From contig DATGUM010000032.1 of the NCBI GenBank assembly GCA_035301345.1, positions 93,633 through 157,632 on the forward strand: a stretch of DNA of 64,000 bases, given 5' to 3'. Below, piece after piece: positions 1 through 6,779 of this stretch (the first letter of the stretch is position 1; every line of letters begins with the position of its first letter). Under the pieces are notes generated by a model. The model worked only from the letters and a program-made list of their open reading frames with translations, searched no databases and was not told the DNA's origin. The DNA is from CALAMD01 sp035301345. GTDB lineage: Bacteria > Bacillota > Bacilli > Bacillales > Amphibacillaceae. A program made the translations under genes and the position numbers.

Positions 1-55
1 AAACAATATAACAATTCGTTCCTAATGGTCCTAAAGACATTTTTTCTACTTTCAC
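1..55 (-). CDS. yqgX: MBL-fold hydrolase, YqgX type (5' end only)
   Basis: Only the first 18 codons are inside the window; the gene continues beyond position 1. It starts with GTG at 55, eight bases after a clean AGGAGG. The translated start reads VKVEKMSLGPLGTNCYIV. The segment LGPLGTNCYIV is the typical first strand of small metallo-beta-lactamase-fold hydrolases of the YqgX (glyoxalase II-like) family. The HxHxDH zinc motif would lie outside the window, so activity cannot be judged. Its position after the yqgQ/ltaS block matches the order remembered for the B. subtilis yqg cluster. It is divergent from the DUF2759-like gene at 251. Confidence 0.7.
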   Translation of the reverse strand, partial: MKVEKMSLGPLGTNCYIV

Positions 56-129
56 GATCGTTTCCTCCTGTAACTTGTCATACGATTTTCATTCTTTTCC
101 AATGATGCATGAAAAAAAGAAGTTTTATC

Positions 130-158
130 TCGACAAATAAGTAATTTTAGATTAAAAT
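130..158 (+). promoter_or_regulatory. candidate sigma-A promoter for the DUF2759-like gene
   Basis: TCGACA (130-135) and TAAAAT (153-158) are separated by 17 bases, upstream of the only plus-strand gene. The transcript would carry a leader of about 85 nt. An alternative -10 (GATAAT, 159-164) lacks a -35 at proper spacing. Confidence 0.35.
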
Positions 159-250
159 GATAATGAATTCATGTAAATACATACTAATACATTTGTGATT
201 CCTTTAGCAATCAATTCAAACGAGTATAACTACAAGGAGGAGAATTTATA

Positions 251-424
251 ATGGTTTTAGGAATTTTACTATTAGCTGTAACAATTTTATCAGTCGTATC
301 AGTTGCTCGACAACTTAAATATAAAAATCTATTTGCATTAGCTTTCTCAGCTGCTTCAGCGCTAGTGTTTGGATTTTTCTCAATTGCAACGTTGCTTTGT
401 GAACTCTCTTCAACATGTTCATAA
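251..424 (+). CDS. small two-helix membrane protein, DUF2759-like (YqgW?)
   Basis: A 57-codon reading frame with a strong AAGGAGG 10 bases before the ATG, ending in TAA just before a bidirectional terminator. The product is very hydrophobic: one probable membrane segment at residues 2-18, a short basic/polar turn (RQLKYKN, 20-26), and a second segment at 28-49, with two cysteines near the C-terminus. Size, topology and location beside yqgX and an LTA synthase fit the DUF2759 family (B. subtilis YqgW), whose function is unknown. The family call rests on context and memory. It is the only gene on the plus strand in the window. Confidence 0.6.
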   Translation: MVLGILLLAVTILSVVSVARQLKYKNLFALAFSAASALVFGFFSIATLLCELSSTCS

Positions 425-440
425 TTAAATGTAAAAAACA

Positions 441-478
441 AAAAGATTCTCGGTTAATTAACTGAGAATCTTTTTTTA
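441..478. terminator. bidirectional intrinsic terminator
   Basis: AAAAGATTCTCG (441-452) pairs with its near-complement (463-474, one G-U pair) around a GTTAATTAAC loop. An A-run lies on the left and a T-run on the right. It can stop the plus-strand small gene and the minus-strand ltaS transcript, which converge here. Confidence 0.85.
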
Positions 479-486
479 TACTCACA

Positions 487-2367
487 TTATTTAAAGTCGA
501 TAAATCTAAATAAATCTCCATATATTAATTCATCTGAATAGCGCAACTCATTCTCAACCCGTTCTTTTATCTCAAAGCATTGCTCTCTTTCTTCATCTGC
601 TTCACTTTCAATAGGTTCACCAGTTTCGCTATTATAACAAGTATCATTCGTAAACGCATATTCTTCACTTAAGAAGTCACCATTTCTAAATGAGATATAC
701 CCTTTCCTTTCATCATGGAATAAATCATTTCCGAAATAAATATCTTTTGATGTGTCAATCCCTAACATATGAAGTAATGTCGGTTTTACGTCAACTTGTC
801 CTGCTATTTTTGATAACGTCTCTCCTGAATCATGCCCAGGAATATGAATAATAAATGGTACGCGCTGTAACTGCATATAATCATATGGTGTTATTTCTTC
901 TTTATCAAGATAATAACTCATCGCCTTATTATGGTTGGCACTAATACCGTCATGATCACCCATAATAACGATAATAGAATCTTCATAAATACCCGATTCT
1001 TTTAACTGTTGAAAGAACTGTTCAATAGCTTCATCTGTATACCTAACCGTCGGGAAATAATTATTTAGTGTATTTGAATTCGAATCAAACGGTTCAATTG
1101 ATCGATCTTCTTCACCAAGTTCAAACGGAAAGTGATTCGTTAATGTAATGAATTTTGCATAAAAAGGCTCATCGATTTCTTCTAAATACGGTATCGATTG
1201 CGTGAAAAACTCTTTATCTTTTAATCCCCAACCGACAGAATTTTCATCATTGACCTCATAACTATCGATATCATAAAATTCATCAAAATGTAAGCTGTCA
1301 TACACTTGGTCTCGATTCCAGAAACTTTTATTGTTCGGATGAAAAACAGCCGAATAATAATCTTTTTCTTCTAACATTTCTGGCATGCCGTGGTATTCGT
1401 TTTCACCGTGTGTGAAAAACACTGCCCCTCTTGAAGAAGGATACAATGAATTTTCTGTAATAAACTCTGAGTCAGACGTTTTTCCTTGTTGCGTTTGATG
1501 ATAGAAATTATCAAAGTAATACGTCTGATCATCTTTGATCAGTTCATTTAAAAATGGCGTAATTACTTGTCCATCAACTTCACTATTGATGACAAAGCTT
1601 TGAACAGATTCTGCTGAAATGAAAATTACGTTTTTGTCTTCAGCAATCCCGAATAAATCAGACGTTTGATCACTTCTAATTTCTTCCTCGATATACTTTT
1701 GAATCGTTGGAAGTTCGTTTCCATCTGCTAATACACGCTGTGTTTTAACTTTGGAATGAACGAATACATCATATACGTGATAATTAAATAACCCAATATT
1801 TTTAACTAAATATTCACGGTCAAACGCACGAGTAAATAATTGTGGTCTTTCCATTTCAGCTAAAAAGAAATTCCCAGCGAGTAAACAAAGAGATAACGCA
1901 ACTGTAAAAACTTTTGCATTTTTAAAAAGAACAGTGCTTAGTTCTTCTTTATATTTTTTACTTAAATACCAAATAATAACAACGTCTGCGAAAAAGAAAA
2001 CGTCGTATATTTTCACAAGTGATAAAATACTTGAACCTAAGTCAGCTATGTTACTCGTTTGAAACAGCTGTGGAATCGTAATAAAATCTGTAAACGCTCG
2101 ATAAAATACGAGATTAAAGTAAATAATTAGCGAGCCGATAATTGCAAAGTAGCGTAAAAATTTCATTTGGTGGTCTTTATTATTAAACCATACGCTTATA
2201 CTAAAAAATAGAAAAGCAGAAATAAATGGATTCACGAACAATATTATTTCTTGCAAACTATTTTCTAAATCAATTGTAAATACAAATCGATAAATAATGT
2301 ATGTTTTTAAACCAAATAAGAAACTTGCAATAATAAACAACGGAACATTCGCACGTTTCTCAAACAT
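487..2367 (-). CDS. ltaS: lipoteichoic acid synthase (LtaS family)
   Basis: Polyglycerolphosphate LTA synthase family, acting on the outer face of the membrane: it transfers glycerol phosphate from phosphatidylglycerol onto the growing chain. About five membrane helices occupy roughly residues 8-170, followed by an extracellular sulfatase-fold domain. Visible metal/catalytic positions are FISAES (Glu about 253), the nucleophile Thr about 297 in QGKTSDSEF, and MGDHDG near 475. An ATG at 2373 lies only 3 bases from AGGAGG. The ATG at 2367 is spaced by 9 and is chosen, giving 626 aa. The locus corresponds to yqgS of B. subtilis, one of several paralogs there; which paralog this represents cannot be told from one locus. 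Confidence 0.88.
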   Translation of the reverse strand: MFEKRANVPLFIIASFLFGLKTYIIYRFVFTIDLENSLQEIILFVNPFISAFLFFSISVWFNNKDHQMKFLRYFAIIGSLIIYFNLVFYRAFTDFITIPQLFQTSNIADLGSSILSLVKIYDVFFFADVVIIWYLSKKYKEELSTVLFKNAKVFTVALSLCLLAGNFFLAEMERPQLFTRAFDREYLVKNIGLFNYHVYDVFVHSKVKTQRVLADGNELPTIQKYIEEEIRSDQTSDLFGIAEDKNVIFISAESVQSFVINSEVDGQVITPFLNELIKDDQTYYFDNFYHQTQQGKTSDSEFITENSLYPSSRGAVFFTHGENEYHGMPEMLEEKDYYSAVFHPNNKSFWNRDQVYDSLHFDEFYDIDSYEVNDENSVGWGLKDKEFFTQSIPYLEEIDEPFYAKFITLTNHFPFELGEEDRSIEPFDSNSNTLNNYFPTVRYTDEAIEQFFQQLKESGIYEDSIIVIMGDHDGISANHNKAMSYYLDKEEITPYDYMQLQRVPFIIHIPGHDSGETLSKIAGQVDVKPTLLHMLGIDTSKDIYFGNDLFHDERKGYISFRNGDFLSEEYAFTNDTCYNSETGEPIESEADEEREQCFEIKERVENELRYSDELIYGDLFRFIDFK

Positions 2368-2386
2368 AGACATAATCCTCCTACAA

Positions 2387-2413
2387 AATATTAAACATTT
2401 CGTATTTAATATT
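2387..2413 (-). other. AT-only hairpin in the ltaS leader
   Basis: AATATTAAA (2387-2395) and TTTAATATT (2405-2413) form a 9-bp stem with a 9-nt loop, a few bases upstream of the ltaS ribosome site. It may be a weak yqgQ terminator or a translational modulator; it is composed only of A/T pairs. Confidence 0.3.
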
Positions 2414-2440
2414 CCCTTTTCAAAAAAAGTTAATCATACT

Positions 2441-2635
2441 TTATTGTTTTCTTTCATTTAATTCTTTTCGTAATACCATTTTACTTCGTGTAAATTCTTC
2501 ATTCGTAATTAATTTTGTTTGATAAAGCTCATCAATTTCAATATCCATTAATTGAATATCAGCTGATTGCTTGCCAGTATAAACAAAGACACCGAATCGT
2601 TTCAGCAATTGTTGAACATCATATAGTGTATTCAT
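2441..2635 (-). CDS. yqgQ: YqgQ family protein (DUF910)
   Basis: A 64-residue cytoplasmic protein starting MNTLYDVQQLLKRFG, closely matching the remembered N-terminus of B. subtilis YqgQ (MNTFYDVQQLL). The family is a small helical fold of unproven function found next to glucokinase and the GluP rhomboid. Two ATGs are in tandem; the second (2635) has the better distance from the weak GGTG ribosome site and matches the family start. In B. subtilis glcK follows; here the LTA synthase follows directly, so glucokinase is absent from this spot. Confidence 0.82.
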   Translation of the reverse strand: MNTLYDVQQLLKRFGVFVYTGKQSADIQLMDIEIDELYQTKLITNEEFTRSKMVLRKELNERKQ

Positions 2636-2652
2636 CATTTTTCACCACTCTA

Positions 2653-2681
2653 ATTATAACAAAACTCTATTTTTCTGAAAA
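2653..2681 (-). promoter_or_regulatory. candidate promoter for yqgQ-ltaS
   Basis: On the minus strand TTTTCA (2681-2676), 17 bases, then TATAAT (2658-2653) with an extended -10 TG. The -35 is poor but the extended -10 is perfect. It sits about 15 bases before the yqgQ start. Confidence 0.5.
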
Positions 2682-2757
2682 GGACATAAAAAATTACTAC
2701 TATTTAATATAAAGCTTTCTATTTTACTCGATAACAGATAATATACTGTCTTCACTA

Positions 2758-4293
2758 TTAATCGATTAACTGATTGTATAAATCTTCATAAAGCTGTTCA
2801 TTCGGTTTTATATCATATGCTTTTTCAATGGATTGCTTCGCTTTATCCATTTCGTCCATATCCATATACAGTAACGCCAAATTATAATGCGCCTCTGAAA
2901 AATCATCATCAATAGAGATTACTTCTTCTAAATCGTCTAGCGCTGCTTCATAAGACTCTAACTCAATATATGCGTATGAGCGATTAAATAAAATTTCTTT
3001 CTCATAGTCATTTGAATGATTGAGTGCCTCTGTCGCAACTTCGACAACTGTAGTAAAGTTTTCATCTTCAATATGATCTTCAATTTTGTTTAAATATACG
3101 ATTTCATTTGTCACATTGTGATGTAAACCAAATAGTGCTAATGAAAAAAACAGAGCAACATATACAACTAAGCTACTCAATTGGTAAGCAAAATGTTTCT
3201 TTTTTGGTAAATGGACAATTGCTGAAGCAATAAATCCGAAAATCAAACCGCCTAAATGTGCCGCATGATCTATTTGTGGAATTAAAAAACCGATCAAAAT
3301 ATTTATCCCGATAATCATGACGATATTTTTACCCATTGTTTGGGCAAATAGTCGTTTATGATTCATTCCAAAAAATAAAAGAGCTCCAAAGAGTCCGAAT
3401 ATCGCTCCAGAAGCACCTGCCGATACACTTGGTGAAAATGTAAAACTAGCGACTGACCCTCCAATCCCTGCTAAAAAATAAATAGCGATAAAACGCGTAG
3501 AACCGAAAATCCTCTCTACGGCCATTCCTAAATAATAAAGGGCGAACATATTCATTAATAAGTGGAAAAAGCCAATATGTAAAAACATTGAACTTAAAAG
3601 GCGCCACCACTCTCCGTCCATAATCGCCGGATTATAGTTCGCTCCTGACTCTATTAAGTGTCTTATATCTGCACTTCCACCACTTGTTTCTAATAAGTAA
3701 AACATGAATATATTCGTAACAATGAGAATAAAAGTTAAAGTTGGCTTCCCTGCAGAAAAAATATTTTTTAATTCTCTCTGTTGTTTGTCATACGTATTAA
3801 TAAGCTGTCGTTTATCAGATACTACCGCTCGTTCATAACTTTCAACATCTGATAAATCATTCACATGAATCGGTTCCTCTATAATCGATTCATCAATTGT
3901 GCTAAGCTGCTTATTAATCGTTTCTTCTTCCAAATATAAGATATGCATTTCTGGGGAGTTTTTTTCATCAGTACGTACCGGACGTTTGAGCTCTGACCAA
4001 TCATCAATTGGTGTTAGTGAAGACACGTATAAATTATAAATAAAAATACGTTTACCCGTTAATACTTTTCTCATCATTTTTACTTGATGAAACAATTTAG
4101 CAACGTCCATCTTCAAATGATTTTTCCAATCAAATGATTTAGTCGTCAAACGAATAACATACGTATCTTTTTTGTTCGTTTTTTCTAACCAAACTTCATC
4201 TTCTTTTTGGTTAAACATTAATAAATGAAAGTCGTTCTTCGTAATTAATTGAGTAGCAATTGAATACAATTGATACTGCTCTTTAGATGACAA
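2758..4293 (-). CDS. gluP: rhomboid intramembrane serine protease with TPR tail (GluP/YqgP)
   Basis: Three-part architecture of Bacillus GluP: an N-terminal cytoplasmic domain (about 1-180), a rhomboid core of six to seven helices (about 185-400), and C-terminal TPR-like repeats (about 415-510). Catalytic Ser is near 295 in GASGAIFG, His near 346 in HAAHLGG, and the oxyanion Asn near 248 in LLMNMF. In B. subtilis this protease cleaves the magnesium transporter MgtE together with FtsH. The best start is TTG at 4293, preceded by AGGAGG with 10-base spacing; this gives 511 aa, close to the 507 of B. subtilis. An ATG 22 codons upstream lies inside a hairpin and lacks a ribosome site. Confidence 0.9.
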   Translation of the reverse strand: MSSKEQYQLYSIATQLITKNDFHLLMFNQKEDEVWLEKTNKKDTYVIRLTTKSFDWKNHLKMDVAKLFHQVKMMRKVLTGKRIFIYNLYVSSLTPIDDWSELKRPVRTDEKNSPEMHILYLEEETINKQLSTIDESIIEEPIHVNDLSDVESYERAVVSDKRQLINTYDKQQRELKNIFSAGKPTLTFILIVTNIFMFYLLETSGGSADIRHLIESGANYNPAIMDGEWWRLLSSMFLHIGFFHLLMNMFALYYLGMAVERIFGSTRFIAIYFLAGIGGSVASFTFSPSVSAGASGAIFGLFGALLFFGMNHKRLFAQTMGKNIVMIIGINILIGFLIPQIDHAAHLGGLIFGFIASAIVHLPKKKHFAYQLSSLVVYVALFFSLALFGLHHNVTNEIVYLNKIEDHIEDENFTTVVEVATEALNHSNDYEKEILFNRSYAYIELESYEAALDDLEEVISIDDDFSEAHYNLALLYMDMDEMDKAKQSIEKAYDIKPNEQLYEDLYNQLID

Positions 4294-4326
4294 TAATCTG
4301 CCACCTCCTGCATAATAAAATAAACT

Positions 4327-4356
4327 GGAATGCTTTAACATTCGTTTAAAGCATCC
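4327..4356 (-). terminator. hairpin between the ThiF-family gene and gluP
   Basis: An 11-bp stem with one bulge: GGAATGCTTTAA (4327-4338) against TTAAAGCATCC (4346-4356). On the minus strand it is followed by a T-rich stretch and then the gluP ribosome site. It could terminate the upstream transcript or act as a gluP leader structure. Confidence 0.5.
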
Positions 4357-4412
4357 CAATATTACTTTTAAACATATGTCTTTACTATTTATGACTATGT
4401 TTAAATATTTAT

Positions 4413-5423
4413 TTAGTAACCGATATATCTATCATACCAAGACTTTGCTTGGTTAATATCTTCTGTTCCTTGAACAATTATTCGTCCGTTTTCAAAAATA
4501 ACGAATGTTTTACTATCGTCAATCGTCGCTTTTAATAAAAAGGGCGTTCTCGATACTTCGCCTATTTGGTCTAGTTGATTTTCTAATTCATCTAAGTCAA
4601 AAGTCGTTTCTCGTGAAATTTGTACAGAATCTCGTCCACACAAGACAGTTTCCTCTCGTGCTTTTCGTTCAAGTGAAGGAAATTCGCCTACTTGGCACGT
4701 TAAACAGTTTTCTTTTGCTCCATTAAATGTTAAGTCATACGACTGATTAAACCACGTATCGAATGACTTTAACGCTCGAACAATATTTTTATTATTTCCT
4801 GTTAAAAATTTTAACGTTTCTGTTACTTGTAAAGATGCGACGATATCAACAATTGGCGAAATAACACCGACTGTGTCGCACGTCTGTCCCCGGTCAGCTG
4901 TCGGACTCATCAAACAGCGTAAACACGGGGTTTGTCCTGGTTCAAAAAAGGCTGTCATTCCGCGTGAAGCGACAACGCCACCGTAAGCGAACGGAATACC
5001 TTTTTTAAAGCTCACATCATTTAAAAGAAAACGCGTTGATAAGTTATCTGTCCCGTCTAAAATAACATCGACATCTTCAACGAGTTGATCAATGTTTTCT
5101 GCATTTACGTGATCAACAATTGCTTCAATATTCACCGTCTGATTAATCGCTTCTAATTTATGTTTAGCAGCAATTGCTTTTGGTAAACTTTGCTCCGCAT
5201 CGGATTCATCAAAAAGCATTTGTCTCTGTAAATTACTCCACTCGACAAAGTCCCGATCAACAATCCGAACATTTCCAACACCCGCTCGCACAAGGTGATT
5301 GCTTATAACAGTTCCTAACGCCCCTACACCGACAATTAAAACTGTACTATTTAAAAGTTTATTTTGGCCTTCTTTTCCAATCGGGCTAAATAACGTCTGT
5401 CTTGAATATCGCTCCATTGTCAA
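4413..5423 (-). CDS. ThiF/MoeB-family adenylyltransferase (E1-like)
   Basis: An E1-like enzyme that adenylates the C-terminal glycine of small sulfur-carrier proteins such as ThiS or MoaD. A Rossmann nucleotide loop GVGALG is near 32-37, and the acidic/arginine region DRDFVEWSNLQRQ near 56-68. A structural zinc site is formed by CLRC (about 168) and CLTC (about 240). The last 90 residues form a separate small domain, without a recognisable rhodanese Cys loop. No carrier protein or thiamine/molybdopterin gene is adjacent, so the partner is unknown. The start may be TTG at 5423 (AAGGAG 6 bases away) or ATG at 5417 (12 bases). It follows the cyclo-ligase gene by 11 bases. Confidence 0.8.
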   Translation of the reverse strand: MTMERYSRQTLFSPIGKEGQNKLLNSTVLIVGVGALGTVISNHLVRAGVGNVRIVDRDFVEWSNLQRQMLFDESDAEQSLPKAIAAKHKLEAINQTVNIEAIVDHVNAENIDQLVEDVDVILDGTDNLSTRFLLNDVSFKKGIPFAYGGVVASRGMTAFFEPGQTPCLRCLMSPTADRGQTCDTVGVISPIVDIVASLQVTETLKFLTGNNKNIVRALKSFDTWFNQSYDLTFNGAKENCLTCQVGEFPSLERKAREETVLCGRDSVQISRETTFDLDELENQLDQIGEVSRTPFLLKATIDDSKTFVIFENGRIIVQGTEDINQAKSWYDRYIGY

Positions 5424-5434
5424 ATTGAACTCCT

Positions 5435-5992
5435 TTACTTAATGAAACCTTCTTCTGTCATCATATGATTCACTGGAATATCATGTGATTCTACAGGAAT
5501 ATCTTCAGCTAACTGATGTGAACTAAGTAAAGATACCATTTCGTTCGGATAATCGACTAAGAAACGGTCGTAAAATCCACCACCAAAGCCTATACGATAT
5601 CCTTCTTTATTAAAAACAACTCCTGGAACGATTAACAAGTTAATATTTTGTTTGTCCGTTGCCTCTGATTGTTCCGGGTTCGGCTCAAGTAGCCCATAAT
5701 ATACTTTTTCAAGTTGGTCGTAAGAGCGTAATTTATAAAATTGTAATTTTTTCTCTTTTGGATCACATTTAGGAACAGAAACTGTTTTCCCTTCTTCCCA
5801 TGCACGTTCAATAATAGGACGTGTATTCCATTCAAACCCTTGCGAAACTGTCACACCTATAGAAGATGCTTCTGACCAAAGTTCTGAATTAAATAAATGA
5901 TTATGTAATCGACCTTGTATATCGTCTATCTCTTCTTTAGATAATTGTTGTAATCTATTTATAACTTCTTTTCGTTGTTCTACTTTTTCCAT
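5435..5992 (-). CDS. yqgN: 5-formyltetrahydrofolate cyclo-ligase
   Basis: Converts 5-formyl-THF plus ATP to 5,10-methenyl-THF, returning an otherwise inert folate to the one-carbon pool. At 185 aa it has the normal length. The family signature region is visible: VPGVVFNKEGYRIGFGGGFYDR, with its glycine-rich ATP loop, about 125-147. The product is a soluble cytosolic enzyme. The start is ATG at 5992, six bases from AGAGGTG; a GTG inside the ribosome site itself (6001) is an unlikely start. The downstream ThiF-family gene begins 11 bases after the stop and is probably cotranscribed. Confidence 0.92.
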   Translation of the reverse strand: MEKVEQRKEVINRLQQLSKEEIDDIQGRLHNHLFNSELWSEASSIGVTVSQGFEWNTRPIIERAWEEGKTVSVPKCDPKEKKLQFYKLRSYDQLEKVYYGLLEPNPEQSEATDKQNINLLIVPGVVFNKEGYRIGFGGGFYDRFLVDYPNEMVSLLSSHQLAEDIPVESHDIPVNHMMTEEGFIK

Positions 5993-6059
5993 TATATTCA
6001 CCTCTAGTTATTTCTATGTACGCCTATTAATTATATCGTAGTGTGCTTATGTAAGAAAG

Positions 6060-6093
6060 AAAAAAACCTTTATCATGAATTGATAAAGGTTTT
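6060..6093 (-). terminator. rpmG terminator
   Basis: AAACCTTTATCA (6064-6075) and TGATAAAGGTTT (6081-6092) form a 12-bp stem with a 5-nt loop, followed on the minus strand by a run of seven T (A at 6060-6066). A classic intrinsic terminator just after rpmG. Confidence 0.9.
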
Positions 6094-6102
6094 AATAGTT
6101 AA

Positions 6103-6252
6103 TTACTTCGTTTCACGATGTAATGTATGTTTTTTCAAACGTGGACAATATTTCATTAATTCAATACGTTCTGTGTTCGTACGTCTGTTTTTAGTCGTAA
6201 TGTAGTTACGGTCACCCGTTTCCGTACATGCTAATGTAATGTTTACGCGCAT
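6103..6252 (-). CDS. rpmG: 50S ribosomal protein L33 (cysteine-poor form)
   Basis: A 49-codon gene starting MRVNITLACTETGDRNYI and ending in the typical LHRETK. ATG at 6252 follows GGAGGG. L33 is a small protein of the large subunit near the E site. Zinc-binding copies carry two CxxC knuckles; here only Cys9 and Cys36 remain and their partners are Thr12 and Leu39, so the ribbon cannot bind zinc in the usual way. It has its own promoter and terminator and is therefore monocistronic. No obvious Zur operator was seen upstream. Confidence 0.95.
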   Translation of the reverse strand: MRVNITLACTETGDRNYITTKNRRTNTERIELMKYCPRLKKHTLHRETK

Positions 6253-6307
6253 CGTTATCCCTCCAAATTTAAAGAATCATTTATAAAACGCTAATAATGA
6301 CTTTTAT

Positions 6308-6336
6308 ATAATAGCAGATTTTACTCATACAAGCAA
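6308..6336 (-). promoter_or_regulatory. sigma-A promoter of rpmG
   Basis: Minus strand TTGCTT (6336-6331), 17-base spacer, TATTAT (6313-6308). It lies about 55 bases upstream of the rpmG start in the gap between ricA and rpmG. Confidence 0.65.
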
Positions 6337-6369
6337 GATTCTATCATATAAAATAATTAATACGCCGAG

Positions 6370-6777
6370 TTATTCTACTTCTTTTCCTGTCTTCCCTTGT
6401 AAAACGTCGCCACCTGTCGCTTCAATGACGTGATTCGTCACTTCACGAGCAATCGTTCCACTAACTAATTGCAACACTTCATTCACGACAATTTGTACTT
6501 CTTTAAATTCCTGTACAATTGGCAAACTATCAATTTCTTCTTGTGTTGAATCAATTTGTTCTTCAACAATTTTTAAAGCCTCTTTTTTATCGTACGCTTG
6601 TAGATTAACCGCTTGTTTTTGTAACGTTTTAATTTTTTTAATGTTTTTTTGTAACTTTTCATTAGCGTTAATCTTTGCTTCTAACTGCTTAAATCGTTCA
6701 ATTTCTTCTGTTTGCGAAAGCATATCTGCTAAATTTCTCGCTTCATCTAAAACTTCCTGACGTGTATATTGTGCCAC
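6370..6777 (-). CDS. ricA: RicA (YmcA), component of the Ric/Y-complex
   Basis: A helical protein of the YlbF/YmcA family, 135 aa. In B. subtilis RicA, RicF and RicT form a complex that directs RNase Y to process mRNAs and affects biofilm, competence and sporulation. The conserved core (ARNLADMLSQTEEI, QKQAVNLQAYDKKEAL, PIVQEF) is clear. The B. subtilis protein is about eight residues longer and its C-terminal Cys, as I recall, is an Fe-S ligand. This protein ends GKTGKEVE and contains no cysteine at all. It starts 2 bases after the miaB stop, as in Bacillus, and rny and ymdB are close upstream. Confidence 0.9.
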   Translation of the reverse strand: MAQYTRQEVLDEARNLADMLSQTEEIERFKQLEAKINANEKLQKNIKKIKTLQKQAVNLQAYDKKEALKIVEEQIDSTQEEIDSLPIVQEFKEVQIVVNEVLQLVSGTIAREVTNHVIEATGGDVLQGKTGKEVE

Positions 6778-6779
6778 GA

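Noticed and set aside
6253..6310. Zur operator upstream of rpmG
   Set aside because: The AT-rich sequence has no palindrome resembling TAAATCGTAAT-N-ATTACGATTTA.
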